A stretch of DNA of 15,194 bases from Candidatus Sediminicultor tertius (GTDB lineage: Bacteria; Atribacterota; Phoenicimicrobiia; Phoenicimicrobiales; Phoenicimicrobiaceae): the NCBI GenBank assembly GCA_003527405.1, contig DPXH01000052.1, forward strand, positions 1-15,194, written 5' to 3'. The position numbers were made by a program, and so were the translations under genes. The stretch's first letter is position 1; the number at the start of each line of letters is the position of its first letter. The notes beneath the pieces are model-generated. The model was not told where the DNA came from. It searched no databases and worked only from the letters and a program-made list of their open reading frames with translations. Below are positions 6,461-14,907 of the stretch, in pieces.

Positions 6461-7849
6461 CTAATATAAAGCCGATTCTTTCCCTTTTAAAAACTTTCCT
6501 CCGCCTCTTTCTCCGTAAAATCTATTATTATTCACGATGATTTTACCCCTTAAAATAGTTGTTATCGGATATCCTTTTACCTTAAAGCCGCTAAATGGCG
6601 TATAACCAGCAGCCGTATGCTGCCCGGAATCAGAAATAATAATCTCCTTTTTAGGATCAAAAATAACTAAATCAGCATCAGTTCCTACCTCTAAACTGCC
6701 TTTTTCCGGATAAAGCCCAAATATTTTAGCGGGATTAGTAGATAATAAATTTACCATATTCTTTACATTAAAATAACCTCTCCCTACCCCGTAACTATAA
6801 GCTAAGGGTAACAGTGTTTCTGAACCGGGAATACCAGCTAAAATACCCAAACAGTTACTGGAAAGGAATTTTTGTTCAGTTGTATAGGAACAGTGATCAG
6901 TGTCAATAACTGAAATATATTTATCTTTAAGTGCTTCCCATAAAGCTTCGTTATCCTCTTTATTCCTTAACGGAGGAGTCATAAAATATTTCTGGGCATC
7001 CTCTTTTTTAAGTAAATCTTCAGTCAATAATAAATAATGGGGTGTAGTTTCAGCAAATATTTTCCCTCTGTTTTTCTTAATCTCCTTTAAGGCTCTATAG
7101 CCTTCTTTTGAAGATAAGTGAGCGATATAAATCGGCATATCCAATAATTTAGCCATATCTCCTATCTCTTTAATTGCACTATACTCAACCTCCGGAGGGC
7201 GTAAAAAAGTATGATAATAAGGGGGAAATTCTTCTCTATCTTTATATTTAATTTTAATTTGGTCTATCATTTCATCATCTTCGGCATGAACAGTAACTAA
7301 TAACTTTAAATCCCTGCTCATCTTTAACAACTCAAGCCAATTTCCTTTGTCCAGCATAGACCCGTCTTCTTTGTAAGTAGTAAATAACTTTAAACTGCTT
7401 ACGCCCCCATCTTTTAACTCTTCTAAATCTTCTTTTATATTATGATATAGGGAGCAAACCGATTGATGAAGGGAATAATCGATTGCCGCATTTCCCTTAG
7501 CCTCTTCCTGTCTATTAATAAAAGCTTCAATTATTGAATGACCTTTTTGCTGTTCCGCGTAGTCTATAAAAGTGGTTACTCCTCCAAAAGCTGCCGATAT
7601 ACTTCCGCTGTAAAAATCATCAGCGGTAACATTATCAGGCGGGGATTTCATAAAATAATGAGTATGGGCGTCAATTATTCCGGGAAATATATATTTACCC
7701 TCAGTATCTATTATCTTAGTTTTTTCGGGAATTTCTCCGGATAAAAATTCATCCTTTACGGCTATTATCTTTTCACCCTCGAGTAGAATATCTTTTTCTG
7801 CCATCTCTTCAGCTGTCACTAATACACCATTTTTTATAAGTATGCTCAT
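6461..7849 (-). CDS. hydA: Dihydropyrimidinase / hydantoinase
   Basis: This 462-residue cyclic-amidase of the amidohydrolase superfamily hydrolytically opens dihydropyrimidine- or hydantoin-type rings, giving N-carbamoyl amino acids. The binuclear metal site is complete: H62 and H64 in DAHTH, the Lys to be carbamylated (K154, SSLKLFTTYK), H188 in VTVHAED, H244 in YIAHLSS and D318 in DTDHC. The TTYKEDGSML loop with its substrate-contacting Tyr and the GIPGSETLLPL segment match dihydropyrimidinases rather than allantoinases or dihydroorotases. The protein is of normal length. The start is ATG with a weak upstream site (AAAGGGG about 16 bases away, or GAAAG closer), so expression may lean on readthrough from upstream genes. 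Its TAG stop overlaps the AGGAGG before the molybdenum subunit gene, 18 bases away. With a Mo hydroxylase and a DPD-like enzyme adjacent, it probably performs the ring-opening step. The exact ring (dihydropyrimidine, hydantoin or a purine-derived intermediate) cannot be read from sequence. Confidence 0.92.
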   Translation of the reverse strand: MSILIKNGVLVTAEEMAEKDILLEGEKIIAVKDEFLSGEIPEKTKIIDTEGKYIFPGIIDAHTHYFMKSPPDNVTADDFYSGSISAAFGGVTTFIDYAEQQKGHSIIEAFINRQEEAKGNAAIDYSLHQSVCSLYHNIKEDLEELKDGGVSSLKLFTTYKEDGSMLDKGNWLELLKMSRDLKLLVTVHAEDDEMIDQIKIKYKDREEFPPYYHTFLRPPEVEYSAIKEIGDMAKLLDMPIYIAHLSSKEGYRALKEIKKNRGKIFAETTPHYLLLTEDLLKKEDAQKYFMTPPLRNKEDNEALWEALKDKYISVIDTDHCSYTTEQKFLSSNCLGILAGIPGSETLLPLAYSYGVGRGYFNVKNMVNLLSTNPAKIFGLYPEKGSLEVGTDADLVIFDPKKEIIISDSGQHTAAGYTPFSGFKVKGYPITTILRGKIIVNNNRFYGERGGGKFLKGKESALY

Positions 7850-7928
7850 GGTAATTCTTTCTAATCCCCTTTACTAAAATAATTTTTTAATCTATCTTTA
7901 ATCGCAATTATGTTTTGTAACTTTTATA

Positions 7929-9797
7929 TTATATTTTATTTTTTAAATCATTAGTTAACTCTTCCAATCCTAACTCTTTAAGCTTCTCTGCGGTGGGAAC
8001 GCCATCTTCATTCCAGTTTCTTAAACGGTAATATCTATCTAACATATATTTTAAATTAACCGTTAATCCCTTTTTTAGTGGCTCTCCTGTCTCTAAATCA
8101 TATATTGTAGCCCCTTCTTTTAAGAAACGAACAGGCAATTGATCATCTTTCCGGCCAAGACCATGACGATAATTATACATCCGCTCTATATTAACAATTC
8201 TTTCGCCAATTTTAATAAGACTTTCCCCATCACAATCGAAACCAAGCAACTCTTCTACCCCACGTGCTATATCTTCCGGGTAGAGGGTGAAATTTTCTGT
8301 GGTAGAGAATTTACATACCCCCAGGGCATCAGAGATAGCACAATAGGCTTCTGTAAAAACCACCATATCCGGTTTATACGTCTCATCGGTTCTTTCTAAA
8401 ATCTTGGGCATGCATTCAGGGAAGAACCTATTACCAACTTCTACATTACCGGTCAAATCAATGGTAGGAAGAGCATAAAGATGATCTGCCCCTCTATTAG
8501 AGGTGGAATGCCCTAAAGCCATACCCTTGCAAATTCGAGGTTCTTGCCTGGGGATTTCCAAACCTTTTACGTGCATAGCATATTTTTCTGCTCCTCTGCC
8601 AATCCTTTCTGCTGCCCTTCTAACTCCTTCAGCTAAAAGGTCGCCCAAACCTTTACGATAAGCAATATTTTTAATTAATTCAATTATAGTTTCTTCTTTT
8701 CCCCATTCCAGATTTAATTCATCATCAGATAGTAATCCCTTTTCATGACATTCCATTGCAAAAGCAATTACAACGCCGGTAGATATAGTATCAATTCCCA
8801 ATCTATTACAAAGTAAATTACCGTAAATTATTGCCTCTATATTTGCATTACCCACTAACGGTCCCAATGCAGCTAAAGTCTCGTATTCGGGCCCTTCGGT
8901 ACGACATTTATAAGGACCTTCCTCTACTTTTGTAAACCGGGAACAGGCAATAGGACAGGAAAAGCAGCCCATATTTTTCTCTAAATATCTACTTAAACTT
9001 TTTGCATTTACCATCTCCGCCTTAGAAAACTGAACTAATTGATGATTTCTTGTAGGTAAATCCCCGCTGATATTTTTGGGATCGACTAACTGTGCTGTCC
9101 CCCATTTTCTAAGACTTTTTGATGCAGGATGAGTTCCTACTTTTTTCATCATTTCCAAAGCTACTTTTTTAAATTCCGCTGAATAGGGAACATTTTTACT
9201 TGCCCTAACTACTATTGCTTTAAGATTTTTGGAACCCATAACGGCTCCCATACCACAGCGGGCAGCAGCTCGTCCATAATCATTGATTACTGAAGATATT
9301 TTAACCAATCTCTCTCCTGCAGGACCGATAGAAGCAACCCGGCAGCCTTCAAAGATATTTTTTAATTCTCTCTCTGTCTCCTCTGTCGTCTTTCCCCAGT
9401 ATTTTTCTCCATCAATTAAGCTTAAATTATTATCTTCTATTATTAATATTGTCGGGTTTTGAGCTTTACCCTTAAAAACCAGGGCGTCGAAACTAGCCTT
9501 CCTTAACTCCGGCCCAAAAAACCCGGAAGAGTTAGCATATCCATAAACTCCGGTTAAAGGCGATTTGGCAGTTACCGTAAATCGAGCAGCTGTCGGCCAG
9601 GGAGTTCCGGTGAAAGGGCCGGTGGAAAATATCAAATAATTTTCCGGACTAAGCGGCTCTACCTCCGGACCTACGTTGTCATAGAGAATTTTTGCCGCAT
9701 ATCCTCTGCTTCCTAAATATTTTTTTAGAATATTGGCAGGACTTTCTATTATTTTTATATTTTTTTCAGTTAAATCTATATATGCTGTTAAGGCCAT
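7929..9797 (-). CDS. aor: Aldehyde:ferredoxin oxidoreductase family (tungsten/molybdenum bis-pterin)
   Basis: This 622-residue protein is close to the ~605 of characterised archaeal AOR. The family oxidises aldehydes to acids with ferredoxin as acceptor, or the reverse at low potential, using a bis-pyranopterin tungsten centre and one [4Fe-4S] cluster; it is cytoplasmic and oxygen-sensitive. Cluster ligands are visible as C278-x2-C281-x3-C285 with a fourth, C495, in DALGVC. Other family signatures are SGFFGPELRKASFDAL (91-106), CGMGAVMGSKNLKAI (181-195, pterin binding) and EGPEYETLAALGPL (301-314). The start at 9797 is set by its strong ribosome binding site. The gene lies 93 bases after the DPD-like gene and 79 before the hydantoinase, the loosest spacing in this part of the block. 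Only the family can be assigned: AOR, formaldehyde and other subtypes share these motifs, and the preferred aldehyde is unknown. The context suggests an aldehyde or acid arising from ring breakdown. Confidence 0.93.
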   Translation of the reverse strand: MALTAYIDLTEKNIKIIESPANILKKYLGSRGYAAKILYDNVGPEVEPLSPENYLIFSTGPFTGTPWPTAARFTVTAKSPLTGVYGYANSSGFFGPELRKASFDALVFKGKAQNPTILIIEDNNLSLIDGEKYWGKTTEETERELKNIFEGCRVASIGPAGERLVKISSVINDYGRAAARCGMGAVMGSKNLKAIVVRASKNVPYSAEFKKVALEMMKKVGTHPASKSLRKWGTAQLVDPKNISGDLPTRNHQLVQFSKAEMVNAKSLSRYLEKNMGCFSCPIACSRFTKVEEGPYKCRTEGPEYETLAALGPLVGNANIEAIIYGNLLCNRLGIDTISTGVVIAFAMECHEKGLLSDDELNLEWGKEETIIELIKNIAYRKGLGDLLAEGVRRAAERIGRGAEKYAMHVKGLEIPRQEPRICKGMALGHSTSNRGADHLYALPTIDLTGNVEVGNRFFPECMPKILERTDETYKPDMVVFTEAYCAISDALGVCKFSTTENFTLYPEDIARGVEELLGFDCDGESLIKIGERIVNIERMYNYRHGLGRKDDQLPVRFLKEGATIYDLETGEPLKKGLTVNLKYMLDRYYRLRNWNEDGVPTAEKLKELGLEELTNDLKNKI

Positions 9798-9802
9798 AAA
9801 TG

Positions 9803-9812
9803 CCTCCTCCTT
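9803..9812 (-). promoter_or_regulatory. Ribosome binding site fixing the AOR start
   Basis: On the minus strand AAGGAGGAGG ends five bases before the ATG at 9797. This is the strongest Shine-Dalgarno sequence in the window. It selects the start beginning MALTAYIDL, which is where the aldehyde oxidoreductase family fold begins. It rules out the in-frame ATG at 9854, whose extra 19 residues have no family counterpart and would be encoded across this site. Confidence 0.85.
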
Positions 9813-9890
9813 ACTCCACATTTCCATTTTGTTTACTTTCTGGATAATAATCATATAGATAATTTTATTTTTTTATTACTTGATAAGAAA

Positions 9891-12392
9891 TTATCTTTCC
9901 TCTTTTAATTTTTCTACTATTTCGGCAGTTAATGTTCCTGCGGGACAGACAGATAAACATAGTCCACAGTTTCGGCATAAATCTTTATCTACCTTCATTA
10001 TAGGAAAATCCAAAGTACGTGCATCATATGGACAAGCCACAACACAACCCTGACAGTTAATACAGCCACATTGAAAGCAACGTTGAACCTCTTTCCTGGC
10101 GGCATCCTCTTCTAAGCCCATTTCCACTTCGCCAAAACTAAGAACTCTATCTTTAATAGATAATAATTTTGTTTCTTCCCGCGATATATAATCATTATCT
10201 ACCACTCCAAAGTGCTTACATTTTACTTCTTCTTCCTCTGGTAATTTTTCTTTTCCCTGCAAGTATATATTTATCGTTTCTGCCACTTTTTTACCATCGG
10301 CAATAGATTGAATAACTGTCCCTGGTCCCTTGACACAATCACCTATTGCATAGACACCTTCAACTTTAGTTTCACCCGTTTCTTTATTCTTTATCTCAGG
10401 TAGAAATTCGATATCTATCTTTTGGCCGGCAGCGATTATAACTACATCTGCCTTCAAAGCTTTGGAGGGTTCCCCGGTGGGCATAGGTCTTCTTCTGCCT
10501 GAACTATCCATTTCACCTAATTTTGTAGGTTTGTAGTATAATTTTTCCACATTTTCTTTTCCGATAATTTTGTCGGGAGCGGCTAAAAATATAAACTTAA
10601 TTCCCTCTTCTTCAGCATAATTAATTTCCTCGATAAAAGCAGGCATATCTTCTTTTTCCCGGCGATAAACTACCGTAACTTTCTTAGCTCCTAACCTCAA
10701 GGCAGATCTTGCAGAATCAATTGCCGCATTCCCTCCTCCAATAACTGCTATCTTTTTACCATTAAAATCAAACTTGTGTCCTAAATTAATATCTCTAAGA
10801 AAGCTTATTCCGGATAATACTCCTGCAAGATTTTCTCCGGTAATATTTAATACTGAATCTCTATGTGCACCGGTAGCAATTATAATACTATCAAAACCCT
10901 GCTTTTTTAATTTTTCCCAGGAAATATCCTTACCTACTCTTATACCTGTTTTAATTTCCACTCCCATATTTTCAATTCTTTTAATTTCTTTTTTCAAAAT
11001 TTCTTTGGGTAATCTATAATCAGGAATCCCCACAGCCATCATCCCACCAGCTACAGGAAGCGCCTCAAATATTTTAACCTTATATCCTAATTGTGCTAAA
11101 TAAAAGGCAGAGGTCAATCCTGCAGGTCCGGAACCAATAATGGCAATTTTTTTACCATTGTCAGGTTGTATGGGCGGTAAAGGGAACTCATAACCATAAT
11201 TTTCCAAAACTTGATCAGCAGCAAACCTTTTTAATAATCTAATTTGCAAGGGATCATCAATTGTAGAACGTCGACATTGTTCTTCACAAGGATGGTTACA
11301 TACCCTCCCGCAAATCGCAGGAAAGGGATTGGTCAAACTAATGGTTTTGTAAGCGCCTGTATAATCGCCTTTTCTAATCTTATTTAGATATAATGGAACA
11401 TCTACTCCCGCCGGACAGGCAGTCTGGCAGGGTGCATAATCAGGTTCGTAATTAAATTCTAATTTGCCAAATCTTTCTCCCTTAGGGAAATTAGGTAAAG
11501 CTGCCCCTTTTACAGCAGAAATTGAATCATAGCCTAATCCTGATAACAATACAGAGGTGTTTTTGCACAGTTTGATAAATTCTTCAATTCCTTTAAGAAT
11601 TACAATAGAACATACCCCAATAGCACCGGCACCTATCATTAGATATTCAATAGCATCTTCTGCACAAGTTACTCCACCAATTCCTATTAAATTATTACAG
11701 CCATTTCGAGCAATTTCAGAAGCAATCCTCAGGGCAATCGGCCTAATGGCTCCGCCGGATAACCATCCGTAACCATCAGCGCTATACATTTCCGGTCTTG
11801 CTTCTTTAATATTAATCTTTAAAGTAGGACCAATAGAATCAATGGCGGATATAGCATCAGCTCCGGCTTCCAAACACTTTTTAGCAGTACCTACCGGATC
11901 TGGCCAATTCCCACTCATCTTACAAATTACCGGAATAGATACTCTCTTTTTTGTAGCTTCAAGCATTGGCAGTAAAGTATCTTCTGTATAAGATACCAAC
12001 TCAATAAAATCTGCCCCTGCTTTTTCACAATCTTTCACTAAAGCTTCCGCTTCTGGTAAAGTATGGCCCACACTGGCAATAACTACAGCTCCGGCTTCTT
12101 TGGCCATAGGAATCTCTCTTTTAAACCAGAGGCTTGCATCACTATCAGCCCACTTTTCACAGTTAATCAAAGAATCTCTATTTATCTTGCTTATGTGACC
12201 AACAGAATTTACTGCTGCCTCTAATCTTATTGTTTTGGTTACTACTGCCCCTGCTCCTGCTTGATGAGCCTTTATCAATCCTTCTGCAGCATAAGAAAGA
12301 GGACCGGAAGATAAAATAAAGGGACTTTGTAATTTTACTCCACATAATTCTGCTGAGATATCTACTCTATTTGATTTTTTATTTTTCTCCAA
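9891..12392 (-). CDS. DPD-like FMN barrel fused to GltD/PreT-like NAD(P)H oxidoreductase with 2x[4Fe-4S] tail
   Basis: This 833-residue multi-centre flavoprotein has three parts. Residues ~8-310 form a dihydroorotate/dihydropyrimidine-dehydrogenase-like FMN barrel (VTKT at 51-54, CKMSGNW, SGGAIRPIALR at 212-222, GIGG, GAIGVCS). Residues ~320-715 form a GltD/PreT-like module: Fe-S cysteines C322, C326, C361, C365, C369 and C373, the FAD motif GSGPAG at 420-425, and the NAD(P)H motif GGGNAA at 552-557. Residues ~770-833 are a bacterial ferredoxin tail: C777/780/783/787 and C806/809/812/816. It likely passes electrons between NAD(P)H, Fe-S centres and an FMN-bound ring substrate, as dihydropyrimidine dehydrogenase does, but the domain order differs from that enzyme. 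The barrel also lacks the usual Asn-x-Ser-Cys-Pro catalytic loop, reading ELVSYTED at 131-138. The start is TTG, with GGGGGTG six bases upstream; an upstream ATG ends at TAA after three codons. The substrate is unassigned. YgfK of E. coli, in a similar neighbourhood, is a possible functional counterpart. Confidence 0.85.
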   Translation of the reverse strand: MEKNKKSNRVDISAELCGVKLQSPFILSSGPLSYAAEGLIKAHQAGAGAVVTKTIRLEAAVNSVGHISKINRDSLINCEKWADSDASLWFKREIPMAKEAGAVVIASVGHTLPEAEALVKDCEKAGADFIELVSYTEDTLLPMLEATKKRVSIPVICKMSGNWPDPVGTAKKCLEAGADAISAIDSIGPTLKINIKEARPEMYSADGYGWLSGGAIRPIALRIASEIARNGCNNLIGIGGVTCAEDAIEYLMIGAGAIGVCSIVILKGIEEFIKLCKNTSVLLSGLGYDSISAVKGAALPNFPKGERFGKLEFNYEPDYAPCQTACPAGVDVPLYLNKIRKGDYTGAYKTISLTNPFPAICGRVCNHPCEEQCRRSTIDDPLQIRLLKRFAADQVLENYGYEFPLPPIQPDNGKKIAIIGSGPAGLTSAFYLAQLGYKVKIFEALPVAGGMMAVGIPDYRLPKEILKKEIKRIENMGVEIKTGIRVGKDISWEKLKKQGFDSIIIATGAHRDSVLNITGENLAGVLSGISFLRDINLGHKFDFNGKKIAVIGGGNAAIDSARSALRLGAKKVTVVYRREKEDMPAFIEEINYAEEEGIKFIFLAAPDKIIGKENVEKLYYKPTKLGEMDSSGRRRPMPTGEPSKALKADVVIIAAGQKIDIEFLPEIKNKETGETKVEGVYAIGDCVKGPGTVIQSIADGKKVAETINIYLQGKEKLPEEEEVKCKHFGVVDNDYISREETKLLSIKDRVLSFGEVEMGLEEDAARKEVQRCFQCGCINCQGCVVACPYDARTLDFPIMKVDKDLCRNCGLCLSVCPAGTLTAEIVEKLKEER

Positions 12393-12418
12393 TTGTTACA
12401 CCCCCATAAATTATCACT

Positions 12419-13732
12419 TTAATTTAATTTCCAAAATTTTTCCGCAGCAGTTCTAATTTCCACCTTAGTCTTTTCTTCATCAACAGTTAACAGCTCTCTG
12501 TTCTTTAAAATAAATTTGCCGTCTATCATTACATCGGCAACATCGTTTGCATTACGAAATAAAATAAGCTGGTCATAAACATTTTTTGAATTAATCGGGG
12601 TGGGTGTATCTAAATTAATAGCAATTAAATCTGCTAAACAGCCAACTTTAATAAGGCCTATATCATCTCTTCCCAAAGCTTTTGCTCCTCCATCAGTTGC
12701 CATCTTATATACGTCTTTAGCAGGCATAATCATGGGATTTTGATGATAAGCCTTATGGATTAAAAAAGCTCCGCGCATAACTTCAAAAAAGTTATTGATA
12801 TAACCGTCTGTTCCCAAACCTGTTTTGATACCTTTTGCTAAAAAAGAAGGAATAGGTGCAATCCCTCCTCCCACCTCACAATTAGATAAAGGCATATGCA
12901 CTAATCTTACCCCTTTTTTACTTAAAATATTTATTTCATCAGGCTCTAATTGCACGCCCTGGGAAGCAAGTACATTTGGCCCCAAAAAATTTAATTCATT
13001 ATAAACTTCTACCGGCTGTTTGCCATATTTTTTTAAGGACCAATTTGGTTCATAAACACTTTCTGAGAGATGCATATGAATATCACATCCTAATTCATTA
13101 GTTATTTTTTTTGCTTGAATTAAATACTCTTTATCCGCAGTAAAGAGAGTATGTACTGACATCATTCCTTGCACTAAATTATCCAGCTTATTATTTTTTC
13201 TAATAAAATCAACATTTTCTCTTAGACCTAATTCTCCATTTTCTTTATTCAGTCTCTGGCACGCTTCAAAGGAAATAATCCCTCTCATACCTGCTTTTTG
13301 AATAACCTCAGCCTCAATGTCTAATGCACCGGGTATAGTATTAGGCCCTTCTAAAACATCCATAAATGTAGTTATTCCGCTTTTAATCATTTCTATACAA
13401 GCCCATCTGGTAGTTACCTCTACTAATTGGTGATCAAGGCGATTTTCTACAAAAGGCCACCAGAAATCTTCTAAGAAGCTCGAAAAATCATCAACAAATG
13501 TATCTACACTAATACCGTGAGCTAAAACACCATACATATGCATATGTCCGTTGATAAAACCCGGTGCTACTATTTTATTTCTAAAATTAATTATTTTGTC
13601 ATCGTGTTTTATCTTAATATTTTCATCGGGAGCAACTTCGACTATTCTATTATTTTCTATCCTTACTCCCCAATTTGACTTTAAACCATCTTCTAACAGC
13701 AAATAATCACTCTTAATTATTGTATTTACCAT
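12419..13732 (-). CDS. ssnA: SsnA-like amidohydrolase (chlorohydrolase / MTA-SAH deaminase family)
   Basis: This 437-residue cytoplasmic metal-dependent hydrolase belongs to the amidohydrolase superfamily branch that deaminates purine-like rings. Visible metal-site motifs are GFINGHMH (H63, H65), HMHLSES (H221, E224) and GTDG (D309). The SsnA-like traits I recognise are the FWWPF motif (residues 90-94), the TLFT segment, the SLKKYGKQP segment after the HxxE motif, and the DTPTPINSKN tail block. One oddity is that the segment normally reading 'LAHGxxL', with an active-site His on strand 6, reads LASQGVQL here, so Q258 replaces that His. I start at the ATG at 13732; a GTG directly before it (13735) is also in frame, but AGAGGAT spacing suits the ATG. 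It lies 40 bases after alanine dehydrogenase and 26 before the next gene. SsnA in E. coli is encoded among ygfK, ygfM and xdhD, a similar set. The substrate is unknown; a deaminase role is only a family-level guess, weakened by the missing His. Confidence 0.8.
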   Translation of the reverse strand: MVNTIIKSDYLLLEDGLKSNWGVRIENNRIVEVAPDENIKIKHDDKIINFRNKIVAPGFINGHMHMYGVLAHGISVDTFVDDFSSFLEDFWWPFVENRLDHQLVEVTTRWACIEMIKSGITTFMDVLEGPNTIPGALDIEAEVIQKAGMRGIISFEACQRLNKENGELGLRENVDFIRKNNKLDNLVQGMMSVHTLFTADKEYLIQAKKITNELGCDIHMHLSESVYEPNWSLKKYGKQPVEVYNELNFLGPNVLASQGVQLEPDEINILSKKGVRLVHMPLSNCEVGGGIAPIPSFLAKGIKTGLGTDGYINNFFEVMRGAFLIHKAYHQNPMIMPAKDVYKMATDGGAKALGRDDIGLIKVGCLADLIAINLDTPTPINSKNVYDQLILFRNANDVADVMIDGKFILKNRELLTVDEEKTKVEIRTAAEKFWKLN

Positions 13733-13772
13733 CACCTTATCCTCTTTATCTTCAATTAATATGGTTTTTAAA

Positions 13773-14894
13773 TTAAAATGTCTTTAGAATATTTTCTAAG
13801 GGTTGATAATCCATATCCAAGGCTTCTGCTACCGCTTTATATACTAATTGGCCTTCGTATACATTTAAACCTAAAGCAAGTGCATTATTTTCTTTTAAGG
13901 CTTTTTGGTAACCCTTATCAGCAATTTGCAGTATATAAGGTAAGGTTGCATTAGTTAAAGCATGAGTAGAAGTATGAGCAACAGCTCCCGGCATATTAGC
14001 TACTGAATAATGGATAACACCATGTTTTACAAATATTGGATTATCATGAGTAGTAGGATATGTTGTTTCTACACATCCGCCTTGATCGATGGCCACATCT
14101 ACTATAACCGATCCGGGTTTCATTTCCTTAATCGTATCTTCGGTAACTAAATTAGGCGCTTTTGCGCCAGGAATTAATACTGCGCCCACTACTAAATCAG
14201 CATCTTTTATCTCATTAAATATATTATAAAAATTAGACATTACCGTTTTTACTTTCCCGAAGAAAATATCGTCTAAATAAGCCATTCTCTTTACGCTAAT
14301 ATCCATAATAGTTACATCAGCTCCTAAACCAATTGCCATCTTAGCAGCATTTAATCCAACTACTCCACCGCCAACAATTACTACCTTCCCCGGCTTTACT
14401 CCGGGAACACCACCTAATAATACCCCGCTACCGCCTTGAGATTTTTCTAAAAAATGAGCCCCTTCTTGCACTGATAATCTACCAGCAACTTCGCTCATTG
14501 GAACTAAAAGGGGTAAAGAACCATCTTCTAATTGAATAGTTTCATAAGCAATGGATATCACTTTCTGCTTTGCTAATGCTTTTGTTAAAGTTTTATTAGC
14601 AGCTAAATGGAGATAAGTAAACAAAATTTGACCAGGTTTAAGATATTCATATTCTACTTCTAAAGGCTCTTTAACCTTGATAATCATTTCAGAATTTGTA
14701 AAAACATCTTTTGCATTATTAATTATTTTTGCCCCCGCCTTAACATAGTCTTCATCACAAATAGCACTACCTACACCAGCATCTTTTTCAATAATAACTT
14801 GATGACCTTTGTTTACGAGTGATTTAACTCCAGCTGGGGTAATAGCTACTCTGTATTCATTATTTTTAATTTCTTTTGGTACTCCTATAATCAT
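13773..14894 (-). CDS. ald: Alanine dehydrogenase
   Basis: This 373-residue protein catalyses the reversible NAD-dependent deamination of L-alanine to pyruvate and ammonia in the cytoplasm. It matches the family's usual length (about 370) and opens with the typical [10 protein letters not shown]...EYRVAITP block. The substrate-binding Lys in KVKEP (K75) and the catalytic His in YLHLA (H96) are at the expected positions. The Rossmann motif [10 protein letters not shown] near residue 175 is followed by an acidic Asp (TIMD), consistent with NAD preference. The [12 protein letters not shown] segment and ALTNAT near residue 310 are also family signatures. The ATG start has a good AAGGAGAG site ten bases upstream, overlapping the end of the aminotransferase gene. 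With a pyruvate- or alanine-using aminotransferase next door, the pair could recycle alanine so that ammonia is used to aminate an oxo acid such as glyoxylate, or run in reverse to release ammonia. The direction is inference. Confidence 0.95.
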   Translation of the reverse strand: MIIGVPKEIKNNEYRVAITPAGVKSLVNKGHQVIIEKDAGVGSAICDEDYVKAGAKIINNAKDVFTNSEMIIKVKEPLEVEYEYLKPGQILFTYLHLAANKTLTKALAKQKVISIAYETIQLEDGSLPLLVPMSEVAGRLSVQEGAHFLEKSQGGSGVLLGGVPGVKPGKVVIVGGGVVGLNAAKMAIGLGADVTIMDISVKRMAYLDDIFFGKVKTVMSNFYNIFNEIKDADLVVGAVLIPGAKAPNLVTEDTIKEMKPGSVIVDVAIDQGGCVETTYPTTHDNPIFVKHGVIHYSVANMPGAVAHTSTHALTNATLPYILQIADKGYQKALKENNALALGLNVYEGQLVYKAVAEALDMDYQPLENILKTF

Positions 14895-14907
14895 TATTCG
14901 ACTCTCC

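Noticed and set aside
7850..7928. Internal promoter before the hydantoinase (TTGCGA with a TTATTT-like -10)
   Set aside because: The spacing and -10 match are poor in a generally AT-rich spacer.
9798..9854. Longer AOR start at the ATG at 9854
   Set aside because: The extra 19 residues precede the family's normal N-terminus, and the codons run across a very strong Shine-Dalgarno placed for the ATG at 9797.
13733..13735. GTG start one codon upstream in the SsnA-like gene
   Set aside because: An ATG follows directly and has better spacing from AGAGGAT; the GTG adds only one residue.
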